This document shows positions 15,796 to 23,480 of a DNA stretch of 35,611 bases, piece by piece (the first letter of the stretch is position 1; every line of letters starts with the position of its first letter). Source of the DNA: Bacteroidales bacterium (GTDB lineage Bacteria > Bacteroidota > Bacteroidia > Bacteroidales > UBA10428); contig JAFGTR010000150.1 in the NCBI GenBank assembly GCA_016934055.1, positions 1-35,611 on the forward strand, in the 5' to 3' direction. The notes beneath the pieces are model-generated. The model was given only the letters and a program-made list of their open reading frames with translations, did not search any database and was not told the DNA's origin. The position numbers and the translations under genes are program-made.

Positions 15796-17190
15796 TCATT
15801 TCAGTATAAATATAAAATCCCCGCCTTCATCACCAACATTTCTTATCACACCAAACTGAGGTGTATTCGGACTGTTGTTGCCGACCGGTATCTCAATATC
15901 CTGAAAGAGCTGGCTGGCAGACAGATATTTAGCCTGATTACTTTCCAGGCGGTCAGACAGATATCTGAAAAAAACACTTTTATTGGGGACTGTCTGTAAT
16001 ACCCCGCTTGTTATTGCTTTGCGGCTTTTTAACTCGTATTTCTTCTGAAATGCCTTCGGAGCATCCGTATCAATTGAACGTTCTTTAAAGATGCTGCCAC
16101 TGAAACATGCATCTGATATCAGCAATGTATGCCTCGAACGTATTCTTTTGAGATTGGCCACAAGTACATCATTGTATATCCAGTTGGCCGTATATTCCTT
16201 TTCAGCATCGGCAGGTAACCAGTAACCCAGTTCGGATACTTCATCGTAATGGCCGTGACCCGCATAGAATATCAACAGATTATCTTTATCTGTTATCATT
16301 TTGCTTAAGTCATCAAATGTCCTTTGTATTTCAGCACGGCCCGGATTTTTCAGCACAATAGTGGTTTCTTTGGTAAAAGTATAATGATCAGTCAGTATTT
16401 GGGTTAATTTTTCCACATCCTGTAACGGATATCCGTCGAGATCCGTAATCTGGGGATCGGCATAATCACTTATACCGATAACAAAAGCATAATATTTCCC
16501 TCCATCAGTTAACGAGGCAATTTCGCTTATTACAGTATCGTTCCTGTGAATGAAATATGACTTTGTTACGATGTTCCGGCTCATGTCAGTTGCTTTCACA
16601 TAAATATCATTATCTCCTACTTTCAGGTTGACCTGTGCTTTAAAATCACCTGTGGCTGAAACTAAAGCAGTTGTATCATTTACAACCACCTCAAAAACAC
16701 CTCCGGCATCCCTGGCCCTGCCTACCAGAGTAATCTGGTTTATATGATTTGCAACAGGTTGAAATATCCGTTGGTTGATCATTGCGGGTGAAAAAACCTC
16801 AATTTCGGGGAAATCATCATCAACTAAGGATAAAGCTAAGTCATGCTTTACTTGTCCTATATACAGCAGATATTCTTTTGCACGGTCTGAAGGCTCATTA
16901 TTCATCGATTTTTCGAGGTAATTAATGGCCATATCAAGGTCATTCTGCTTATAATATATAATACCCAATTCCCTGTTCGGATAGTATTCAACGAAGTGCA
17001 TGCCATAAGTTCTGGCTTGCTTATCATCAATATTCCTGAATTTTAAGGCAAGCTTAAAACAGGTTGCAGCTTCATCAAGACTGTCAATAACAGCATACTT
17101 TAACCCTTCTTCATAATAGTCAGAAAATGTCTGCCCTGTACATAACCGGAAGATTAAAAGAAGGTTAAAAATAATAATACAAATTCTCAT
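15796..17190 (-). CDS. Exported caspase-fold (C14-like) peptidase with N-terminal TPRs
   Basis: The 464-residue protein has a signal peptide (1-19, ending CTGQ) and TPR-like helices (about 22-118, including GIIYYKQNDLDMAINYLEKS). A beta-rich Ig-like segment follows (about 125-215), then a C14 caspase domain (about 232-464). The catalytic dyad is His312 in FYAGHGHY and Cys362 in ISDACFSGS, both intact, so an active Asp/Lys/Arg-directed cysteine protease is expected. YAFVIGISDYAD is the usual first strand. It starts 7 bases after the stop of the outer-membrane barrel gene and is surely co-transcribed with it. No T9SS tail is present, so it is probably periplasmic. Its targets are unknown. Confidence 0.9.
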   Translation of the reverse strand: MRICIIIFNLLLIFRLCTGQTFSDYYEEGLKYAVIDSLDEAATCFKLALKFRNIDDKQARTYGMHFVEYYPNRELGIIYYKQNDLDMAINYLEKSMNNEPSDRAKEYLLYIGQVKHDLALSLVDDDFPEIEVFSPAMINQRIFQPVANHINQITLVGRARDAGGVFEVVVNDTTALVSATGDFKAQVNLKVGDNDIYVKATDMSRNIVTKSYFIHRNDTVISEIASLTDGGKYYAFVIGISDYADPQITDLDGYPLQDVEKLTQILTDHYTFTKETTIVLKNPGRAEIQRTFDDLSKMITDKDNLLIFYAGHGHYDEVSELGYWLPADAEKEYTANWIYNDVLVANLKRIRSRHTLLISDACFSGSIFKERSIDTDAPKAFQKKYELKSRKAITSGVLQTVPNKSVFFRYLSDRLESNQAKYLSASQLFQDIEIPVGNNSPNTPQFGVIRNVGDEGGDFIFILK

Positions 17191-17197
17191 GAAGTCT

Positions 17198-18553
17198 CTA
17201 TTTTATATACCATATGGCTGACAGAGCAAAGGCATGATCAGTTCTTTTTTCAATCTCATAATTCTCATCCCTTCTTTGAAACCAAAAAGCTTCGTATGCT
17301 ATATCGATTGAGAAATGCTTCAGGGTTATTCCTGTCCCAAAATTTATCGAGTGAGCCGACACACGCTTAATGGCATTTTTATTCTCATCATAGGTATGCA
17401 ACTCATCATGATTGGTTTTCCAACCTGCCCTGACTGGTATGAAACCAAATTCAGGATGAAATACATATTCAAGCCCTAACCTGATCTGATTAAATGCTAT
17501 GTATGAGTATATAAAAGTACTTTCTATGTAACCGGAGGAATCAACATAGATTGTCCTCTTATCATCAGTGACATAGCTCTTTGTATGAGCAAAATCCCAT
17601 GTTTCAATGTTGTCATGAAACAGATGTATGTCAAAATCACATGTAATGGTCAGATAATCACGAAACCTGAATGCCAGGCCATTTGTTATTATACCCGGGT
17701 ATTCATATTTATTAACCGATTGAAGAAAGTTTATCCAGGTTGTATCTGCGTCATTATAGAAAATGTACTCTTTATGTCCTGTAAAATCATTATCATTTGT
17801 TAACCACATTTTGCTGTCATATTTCAGAGCGTAGCGTAAAGGAAAATGCCATGGTGAAAAGTCTATCAGGATTGCTGCAGTTAAATTGTTAGCAGAATAT
17901 TTGTGATTTTCAGTCCTCATATAAATATATTCATCAGGATAATTCTCAGGTTCTCTCCAAAAAATTTTTTTCAGGTAATTTAACTCATATGTTTCCGATT
18001 TATTTCCGAGTGAAAACCATCTGTTATAGGAGATGCCGACGTTAATAAACCGATTAAAAGAATAAGCACAGCTTAACGAAGCCGTATTTACTGTTATCGT
18101 GTTTTTGCCGTGTTGACTGCTATATTCGTTGGGCAGGTTTTCATAATTAAATTTAAAGTTCATTTTATTCTGATAGCTGATCCCAAAAGCCAGATTTTTC
18201 TTTTTGAGTTTTATGGGATATACGAATCCTAAAAAGTCAACTGTGTGGACGGGTCTGAAATCATATTCATAACTGGCATGCCTGTATTCTGTGTCCTTAA
18301 GGCTGCTGGAAAAAGCAAGCTCGGGTTTTTTTATCTGGGCAATTCCTGCAGGGTTCCATGAAAGAGCGGTGGCATCGTCGGCAACGGCATTAAAAGCATA
18401 AGCCATGCCCATTGCTCTGGCCCCTTTCCCGTATAAATCCAGATCGAAATCATGCCTGTGCATAAATTGTGCAACAACCGGTGTGATAATAAAGAATAAA
18501 CCCGATAACAACAGCACTCTTTTCACGAAGGGAATCCAGATGCTAAAGGTCAT
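17198..18553 (-). CDS. Outer-membrane beta-barrel protein, PorV/FadL-like
   Basis: ATGs at 18565 and 18553 are possible. The later gives 451 residues and a conventional signal peptide (MTFSIWIPFVKRVLLL... ending VVAQ). The open frame reaches a TTG at 18598, but that lies upstream of the predicted transcription start. After the signal peptide, GARAMGMAYAFNAVADDATA and LSWNPAGIAQ are the hallmark of the PorV/PorQ/FadL-like outer membrane family. The rest is alternating aromatic beta strands ending in YIK, as expected for a 14-stranded barrel. It is the first gene of a two-gene operon with the caspase-like peptidase 7 bases downstream. It may be the outer-membrane partner or exit channel for that protease or its products. 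Confidence 0.8.
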   Translation of the reverse strand: MTFSIWIPFVKRVLLLSGLFFIITPVVAQFMHRHDFDLDLYGKGARAMGMAYAFNAVADDATALSWNPAGIAQIKKPELAFSSSLKDTEYRHASYEYDFRPVHTVDFLGFVYPIKLKKKNLAFGISYQNKMNFKFNYENLPNEYSSQHGKNTITVNTASLSCAYSFNRFINVGISYNRWFSLGNKSETYELNYLKKIFWREPENYPDEYIYMRTENHKYSANNLTAAILIDFSPWHFPLRYALKYDSKMWLTNDNDFTGHKEYIFYNDADTTWINFLQSVNKYEYPGIITNGLAFRFRDYLTITCDFDIHLFHDNIETWDFAHTKSYVTDDKRTIYVDSSGYIESTFIYSYIAFNQIRLGLEYVFHPEFGFIPVRAGWKTNHDELHTYDENKNAIKRVSAHSINFGTGITLKHFSIDIAYEAFWFQRRDENYEIEKRTDHAFALSAIWYIK

Positions 18554-18595
18554 GCAATAATGCATTGGCTCTGTAATAAGGGTTTTGTTTAATTT

Positions 18596-18626
18596 CAAAA
18601 GTACCTAAAAAACGCAAAAAATCAAA
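18596..18626 (-). promoter_or_regulatory. Promoter of the barrel-caspase operon (TTTG-N19-TACTTTTG)
   Basis: On the minus strand TTTG (18626-18623) is followed after exactly 19 bases by TACTTTTG (18603-18596), an exact match to the Bacteroidota consensus. Transcription would start near 18590. That rules out the TTG at 18598 as a translation start and leaves ATG 18565 or 18553. Confidence 0.75.
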
Positions 18627-18630
18627 CAAA

Positions 18631-18715
18631 GAAGAAGGAAGATCAAAGAAGAAAAAAGGAAGACTATTTAATCTTAGATATTCGATCTTTGATCTTCCTT
18701 CTTCGATCTTAATCT
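18631..18715. repeat. Heptamer-phased AGAnnnn repeats forming a 19-bp inverted repeat
   Basis: The 19 bases at 18631-18649 are the exact reverse complement of 18686-18704, with a 36-base loop. Both arms are built from 7-base words (AGAAGGA, AGATCAA, AGAAGAA, then the reverse complements). AGATCAA is shared with the array at 35452. The element lies 27 bases downstream of the membrane protein gene's stop and abuts the promoter of the barrel-caspase operon. Confidence 0.8.
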
Positions 18716-18741
18716 CCTTCCCCCTTAATGTTTTCCTGTTC

Positions 18742-19269
18742 TTATTTTTCACCTCTCATCTGCCATAACCTGGCTATGCCAATGATGATACAATGAAAGA
18801 AGATGAATTCAAAAACAGACATAACAACGGCTGCAAACGGATTGGCTTCCTGCAGTACAGGAGGTTTGTCGAGTATGCCCAGGTGCATGACTATTAAACT
18901 GGTTATGATACCCCATAATCCTGACAGCATCAGGTAACTTATAACCGGCGTGCCTGACAGATTCGACAGCCACCAGAATATTAGTCCGGCGGATGTAAAT
19001 ATTAATCCGAATACCGGAGGGATGATCCAGCGCGACCAGTCTGGGAAAATATAATGGAAAACAGACTCCCAGAACAGAATAACCAATATGAGCCAGATCA
19101 GAAACCAGAACAGGCCCGTTACAATACTCAGATGCCATTTTAAAAGCCGGAACTGCAACGGCTCGATGAATCGTGTCAGGTAAGCCACCAACACTAACCC
19201 AAACATGGCAAAAAGCACAGCCGCTCGCAGGAGGATTTCCGTCGATATCATAGTTGCAACGAATTGCAT
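18742..19269 (-). CDS. Small polytopic membrane protein of unknown function
   Basis: From the ATG at 19269 the product has 175 residues; a TTG at 19296 and an ATG at 19251 are alternatives. Five hydrophobic segments are clear (from the ATG-based start about 10-31, 47-73, 79-99, 107-130 and 138-162). The loops are short, with a Trp-rich stretch FLIWLILVILFWESVF. The only charged end is the short C-terminus ending RGEK. No catalytic motif or known family is recognised. It is transcribed alone, divergent from the FKBP gene. It may be an integral inner-membrane protein; nothing more can be said. Confidence 0.7.
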   Translation of the reverse strand: MQFVATMISTEILLRAAVLFAMFGLVLVAYLTRFIEPLQFRLLKWHLSIVTGLFWFLIWLILVILFWESVFHYIFPDWSRWIIPPVFGLIFTSAGLIFWWLSNLSGTPVISYLMLSGLWGIITSLIVMHLGILDKPPVLQEANPFAAVVMSVFEFIFFHCIIIGIARLWQMRGEK

Positions 19270-19340
19270 GGATATTATAATGATTGCCTGATGCAAGATA
19301 AGATTATTTAAATTTTATGCAATGGGAACTATAGATTTTT

Positions 19341-19472
19341 AGACCATTTTCCCCTCTCGGGAGAGCTTGTCCCGATCCCGATAGCTATCGGGACGGGAGG
19401 TAGGGGTGGGTATAATCCCCTCCTTGGAGAGCCTGCCCCGATGAAATCGGGAGGTAGGGGTGGGTATATTCT
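19341..19472. repeat. Two direct copies of a GGTAGGGGTGGGTATA element with an 18-bp perfect palindrome
   Basis: Two related units end in GGGAGGTAGGGGTGGGTATA (near 19395-19412 and 19449-19468). The first unit carries the perfect palindrome TCCCGATAGCTATCGGGA (19375-19392). The second has a shorter CCGAT...ATCGG stem. Its arms are the same as those in the tRNA insert at 10729-10744. The minus strand gives a spurious ORF with two YTHPYLP words. It is a dispersed palindromic element family rather than a gene. Confidence 0.75.
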
Positions 19473-19564
19473 TTTAAACAAATTATCTTCATCCTTCTCC
19501 TCCATATCCTTAAGACTTGAGTTACGAAATTATCTATTTTAATTATATACAAAGAATAATTGTT

Positions 19565-19572
19565 TACATTTG
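19565..19572 (+). promoter_or_regulatory. -7 box (TACATTTG) for the FKBP gene
   Basis: TACATTTGCTGCC matches TAnnTTTG with the CC-containing extension. No TTTG stands 19 bases upstream. Transcription should begin near 19578, which excludes the TTG at 19560 and supports the ATG at 19617. Confidence 0.5.
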
Positions 19573-19616
19573 CTGCCTGCATTATTTTATTAACAGTAAT
19601 CATTAATACTACAATA

Positions 19617-20288
19617 ATGAAATCAAAAGTTTTGTTTTGCTTATTTGTGGCCGGCATTTTGGTTATTCCTGTTACGGCTCAGGATATGGATGCTTTAAGC
19701 ACCCAGCTTGATTCAGTTTCTTATAGTCTGGGTATTTTGCTGGGTACAAGTATCGAAAAGGCAGGCATTAAAGAAATCAATGAAGCATTGTTTATGAAAG
19801 GTATCAACGAGGTGACCGGTAGTCAGCAACAGCTTTTAACCATAGATCAGGCGAATACTATAGTAAATTCATACCTTCAGAAACTTAATGAAGAAAAGGC
19901 AACGGTAAATTTGCTGGAAGGACAAAAATTTCTCGAAGAAAACGGTAAGAAGGAAGGTGTAATCACCTTACCAAGCGGTCTCCAGTATAAAGTCATAAAA
20001 GAAGGAGCGGGGGCATCTCCGGCCGATACCAGTGTGGTGACAGTACATTATACCGGTACCTTAATTAACGGTGATGTTTTCGACAGTTCAATAGAACGTG
20101 GTGAACCTGCACAGTTTCCCATAAACGGTGTGATTGCAGGCTGGACAGAGGCCCTTCAGCTTATGAAACCCGGGGCCAACTGGATATTGTATATTCCCCC
20201 TCAACTGGGCTATGGCGAATACGGTACACGGGGTATTGAACCCAATACTGTGTTGATCTTTGATGTGCAGCTGATAACGGTGGAATAG
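19617..20288 (+). CDS. FKBP-type peptidyl-prolyl cis-trans isomerase, exported
   Basis: The ATG at 19617 gives 223 residues and an obvious signal peptide (MKSKVLFCLFVAGILVIPVTAQ). An FKBP N-terminal dimerisation-type helical region follows (about 27-110, SVSYSLGILLGTSIEKAGI). The FKBP catalytic domain (about 118-223) contains VTVHYTGTLINGDVFDSS, the active-site edge PINGVIAGWTEAL and PPQLGYGEYG. These match the FkpA/Mip type, periplasmic folding helpers that act at proline bonds and as chaperones. Length and residues are normal. An open frame extends upstream to a TTG at 19560 but that lies before the predicted transcription start. It converges on the DUF3160 gene across a large inverted repeat. 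Confidence 0.94.
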   Translation: MKSKVLFCLFVAGILVIPVTAQDMDALSTQLDSVSYSLGILLGTSIEKAGIKEINEALFMKGINEVTGSQQQLLTIDQANTIVNSYLQKLNEEKATVNLLEGQKFLEENGKKEGVITLPSGLQYKVIKEGAGASPADTSVVTVHYTGTLINGDVFDSSIERGEPAQFPINGVIAGWTEALQLMKPGANWILYIPPQLGYGEYGTRGIEPNTVLIFDVQLITVE

Positions 20289-20291
20289 AAG

Positions 20292-20563
20292 AGTTACTCG
20301 CAAAGGCGCAAAGGCGCAGAGTAATGAGAGTTTCTCGCAAAGGCGCGGAGTAATGAGAGTTTCTCGCAGAGACACTAAGGCGCTTAGAGGGAAATTCTCG
20401 CTAAGGTCGCAAAGACGCCAAGAAAATAATAATCTATACAATAACCTTACAAACACCTTTGCGCCTTAGTTCCTCTGCAAGAAACATGTATTACCTTTGC
20501 GCCTTAGCGCCTTTGCGAGAAACATTTATTACCTTTGCGTCTTCGCGTCTCTGCGAGTAACTT
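20292..20563. repeat. Nested inverted repeat of CGCAAAGGCGC words between convergent genes
   Basis: The left half repeats CTCGCAAAGGCGC words and the right half repeats GCGCCTTTGCGAG words, so the region folds on itself. GTTACTCGCA (20292-20301) pairs with TGCGAGTAAC (20554-20563), and TCTCGCAAAGGCGC (20333-20346) pairs with 20507-20520. The left half also has a direct repeat (GAGTAATGAGAGTTTCTCGC twice) and the right half repeats AGAAACAT-TATTACCTTTGCG. It fills almost the whole gap between the FKBP and DUF3160-tail stops. Confidence 0.85.
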
Positions 20564-20575
20564 ATTGTTTTTCCT

Positions 20576-20941
20576 TTATATTACTACTATCTTCTTCAAA
20601 AAAGTCTTATCTCCGGCCCGCAGCTTAACCATATACAACCCCTTTTGAAGCCCGGTAAGATCGATCGGGATATCATGCTCTGCCGGTGTCATTATGCTGC
20701 TGAAAGGTTGACAAATAAGGCTCCCGTTTGCATTGTATAATTCAACTGAAATACAATTTGTCTGGTTAAGGATAAACCGAAGATGAATTTTATCTTTTGC
20801 CGGATTGGGAAAGGTTAAGAGATAATCAATATCAGGGATAACCTGAGAGGGATCAAATCCCGTACCGGTATATGCAGTACCTTTTAATTCCCTGCCGGCC
20901 GGCAGTTCCTCACCTTCTGGTCCGGCTATGTATGTGGCGAT
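20576..20941 (-). pseudogene. T9SS sorting tail cut off from the DUF3160 protein by an in-frame TAG
   Basis: Immediately after the TAG at 20944-20942 the same frame stays open for 121 codons to a TAA at 20578-20576. The product reads like a linker (IATYIAGPEGEELPAGRELK) followed by a complete T9SS type A sorting domain: LLTFPNPAKDKIHLRF, VELYNANGSLIC, LTGLQKGLYMVKL, FLKKIVVI. There is no start codon or ribosome site to make it a gene of its own. It is the missing C-terminus of the DUF3160 protein. One G-to-A change (TGG Trp to TAG) would explain it. Confidence 0.85.
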
Positions 20942-23158
20942 CTAGTCCGGTCTTTTTGGTATGTTTATGCCATCAATGAATTTTTTCTCCCATTCCTGAT
21001 CATCGTAACGGTAAAAATCTTCCGTTACTTCATAGTGGAAAGATGAAACCGGACCTGTGAAAGCTATTAACTGCTTTGGATTTACCGGATTGGGAGCAAG
21101 GAATATACCGTTGTTGATATACCCGTTTCCGACATGATAAACATAACCGACTACATTACCGAATTCATCAGTAGGCTGCGTATGGATGTCAGCAACAATG
21201 AAATCGGGATTGTATCCGTTCATGGTTTCAAAAAACAGCTCGTTAAACCATCCTGAGACAGAAGGCCCGGATGCCATATAATCGTTGATCATGGTTTTCA
21301 GAAAGGTTATCTCTTCATCGTTAAGGGGAACCCGCGATAATTCCTTTTGGGCAATGGTTTTAAAAGTACCCATGATTTCCGCATAACGTTTATAATATTC
21401 AATGATATAATTTTTGCTGCTCAGTGATGTTCCTGTAAACACTTCGTTAAAAAATCCGTAAGCCTGTTGTGCAAAGAGCTGAAGCCTTTCATAGAATGCC
21501 GGGTAAGGCTCGATGTAGGTATAGGGGTATGAACAGCCCGTACCGCCTGTATAGGATTGTTTCCCGTAAAGGATGTTATCATGGCGCAAGGCAGCCCATG
21601 AAGTCAGCTGTGTGTTCAGCTTTTCATGATGCCAGGCAGTGGTTTTCATTAAATAAGGCAGGTTTTCGGAAGATACTGGCGGATTCAGATCTCTGAGGGC
21701 GGCCAGCCATGTATTATAAAGAGACTGATCCCAGAAGTCTTCATCATAAGTATCAACAAGGTATTTCAATGAGGATATTTTGTAAGCATATTTGTAAGTT
21801 TCCATTTCTTCCTCCATCAGGGCCATGGCATCTTCATTCCCAAGCACTGACATGACATCCAGCGGGTCGGGAAGTCCACGGTGTATCTTTGTCCCATTCC
21901 AGAGTATCCGGTCGTATACGACTTCGCTGGTCACATAGGAATCAAGCAGGAATTTCTGACCCATCAGTTTGAATGATACAGGCAGTTTTCCGGGATCTGA
22001 TGACCGGGGATCCACAAAAAAGAAATTCGACATGATCTTCTGGCCGTAGTCATCAGAAGAATTCAGCGTATCATCAAACAGGTTGTATCCTGTTTCATTG
22101 AACAAATCGACCGGGCTGGTCAGCATGGAAGAAGAAAGCCCGTTCAATTCATTGGGAGTGAGATTATCTGCCGGGCCAACAAGAAAGCCGATAATGCTTT
22201 CATGGGTATCCAGCAAGTCCTTTTTCCCGCAGTCATGCAATAATTCGTTTAAAAACAGGGCGCCAAGTTTCATACGGCGTAATTCTTCTGTTGTCCAATC
22301 GGGTTCCCACGGATTTTCAGGGGGCGCTGTGAGCAGGAAGTCAATACGCCCAAGCCACATCATGGCCCTGAAATAGTTTTCAAGATTTGTTTCACCTGAA
22401 GGCGTATAGATGGTTTTGGTATAATGCCCGCGGGGTTTGAACTGGCTGAAATCAATCTTGCGCATTCTGGACGGTATGGTGAAAAGAGCCATTTCTCTCA
22501 TCTGTTCTTCCTTGATAAGTTGCATCACTTCATCATATTTATCACGTGAACTGTGTTGAGGTAAAAAAACCTCGTCTGTTGCCAGGGAATACGCAACGGC
22601 TGCATAGAGGTCTACATCAGCCAGGGCATCACTGAAACGAACCTCATCCTTATATTTATTATAAAGTGAAGGATAGAAAGAATACAATTGCTCAAGCAGT
22701 ATGAGAAGGTTTGGTTCCAGGAATTGCCATTCAAGGGTTTGCAATATAGCATCGTATGAATTATGCAGGGTATGCAATATAAAATCTGTGCTTATAAAAA
22801 GAGGCAGATCATTTGAATATATCTGAAGGAATGGTTGAAGCCATGTTTCATATTTCATGCGTTCAGATACCATAAAGAAATTCTTGGCCAGCAGTTCCTC
22901 CTCTGCCTGTGTAAGAGTGAAAATACTGTTTATAGTGTCATACCAGGGAATATCACCGAGGTTTGCTGGATATATTCTGGATGAATAATATGTTGTTTTG
23001 GGCGGGTTGACTGTCAGCAACTGATCAGCTGTAAGGGTTGCATTGTCGTTGAGAAACTGCATGTAAGCGGCCGGATCGAAGGTCGACTGGCCTTTGGCAA
23101 CCGACAGGGATGTCATTGAAAAAATTGCCAATAATCCGATAAAGTATTTAGTTTTCAT
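20942..23158 (-). CDS. Exported DUF3160 protein, stopped just before its T9SS tail
   Basis: The ATG at 23158 gives 738 residues and a signal peptide (MKTKYFIGLLAIFSMTSLSVAKGQ); the frame opens seven codons earlier at a TTG. The body is largely helical with STDFILHTLHNSYDAILQ, YSFYPSLYNKYKDE, RGHYTKTIYT and the C-terminal block VADIHTQPTDEFG. This pattern is typical of DUF3160, a family of large secreted proteins of unknown function. As read, it ends IPKRPD at a TAG, and translation beyond it would give a full T9SS domain. Without that tail the protein would be exported to the periplasm but not across the outer membrane. An assembly or sequencing error must also be considered. Confidence 0.85.
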   Translation of the reverse strand: MKTKYFIGLLAIFSMTSLSVAKGQSTFDPAAYMQFLNDNATLTADQLLTVNPPKTTYYSSRIYPANLGDIPWYDTINSIFTLTQAEEELLAKNFFMVSERMKYETWLQPFLQIYSNDLPLFISTDFILHTLHNSYDAILQTLEWQFLEPNLLILLEQLYSFYPSLYNKYKDEVRFSDALADVDLYAAVAYSLATDEVFLPQHSSRDKYDEVMQLIKEEQMREMALFTIPSRMRKIDFSQFKPRGHYTKTIYTPSGETNLENYFRAMMWLGRIDFLLTAPPENPWEPDWTTEELRRMKLGALFLNELLHDCGKKDLLDTHESIIGFLVGPADNLTPNELNGLSSSMLTSPVDLFNETGYNLFDDTLNSSDDYGQKIMSNFFFVDPRSSDPGKLPVSFKLMGQKFLLDSYVTSEVVYDRILWNGTKIHRGLPDPLDVMSVLGNEDAMALMEEEMETYKYAYKISSLKYLVDTYDEDFWDQSLYNTWLAALRDLNPPVSSENLPYLMKTTAWHHEKLNTQLTSWAALRHDNILYGKQSYTGGTGCSYPYTYIEPYPAFYERLQLFAQQAYGFFNEVFTGTSLSSKNYIIEYYKRYAEIMGTFKTIAQKELSRVPLNDEEITFLKTMINDYMASGPSVSGWFNELFFETMNGYNPDFIVADIHTQPTDEFGNVVGYVYHVGNGYINNGIFLAPNPVNPKQLIAFTGPVSSFHYEVTEDFYRYDDQEWEKKFIDGINIPKRPD

Positions 23159-23480
23159 GATGTTGTATGGTTTTAACAAGTTACGTAAAAATCACATGAA
23201 CGTCAATATTCTGATGTAAAAAGTAATGAAAAGGTTGCTTGAACTAACACAGAACAGTAAAATGTATATTCTAATGTTTTGTTCACTACCCTTAATACAA
23301 AACGGACTCCAAAAGGTGACCTGGTTTCGGTAAATTTTTTTGTGATTTTTTATCGGGGCTTATTTTACCGGAATTTCAATAATGAGACAATAACATGTTT
23401 TCTTGATATCCACCCCCTTATTCCCCGCTTGCAGGGGATTAAGGGGGTGGATTTAAAATATGATTGTTGCGCTTATGGCT
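23159..23480. other. Spacer between the DUF3160 and M28 genes, with one strong hairpin
   Basis: These 322 bases hold no convincing gene; a 96-codon plus-strand frame here has no family match and overlaps the M28 gene. No exact TAnnTTTG box is seen on the minus strand. The only clear structure is the hairpin at 23409-23451. Confidence 0.5.
23409..23451. repeat. 18-bp near-perfect hairpin (CCACCCCCTTA...TAAGGGGGTGG)
   Basis: Bases 23409-23426 pair with 23434-23451 with a single central mismatch around the 7-base loop GCTTGCA. It lies 30 bases downstream of the M28 peptidase stop on the minus strand. No T run follows on that strand, so it is more like a REP-type dispersed element or an mRNA 3' stabiliser than a classical terminator. 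Confidence 0.75.

Noticed and set aside
15796..18553. Caspase and barrel as the true PorU and PorV
   Set aside because: The protease is a short C14 type without the long PorU C25 architecture; the similarity is one of arrangement only.
19385..19657. Minus-strand ORF with two YTHPYLP words
   Set aside because: It translates the tandem element and overlaps the start of the FKBP gene.
20942..20944. TAG as a reassigned sense codon in this organism
   Set aside because: The FKBP, GlsB and GT2 genes end at TAG in expected places, so TAG is a normal stop.
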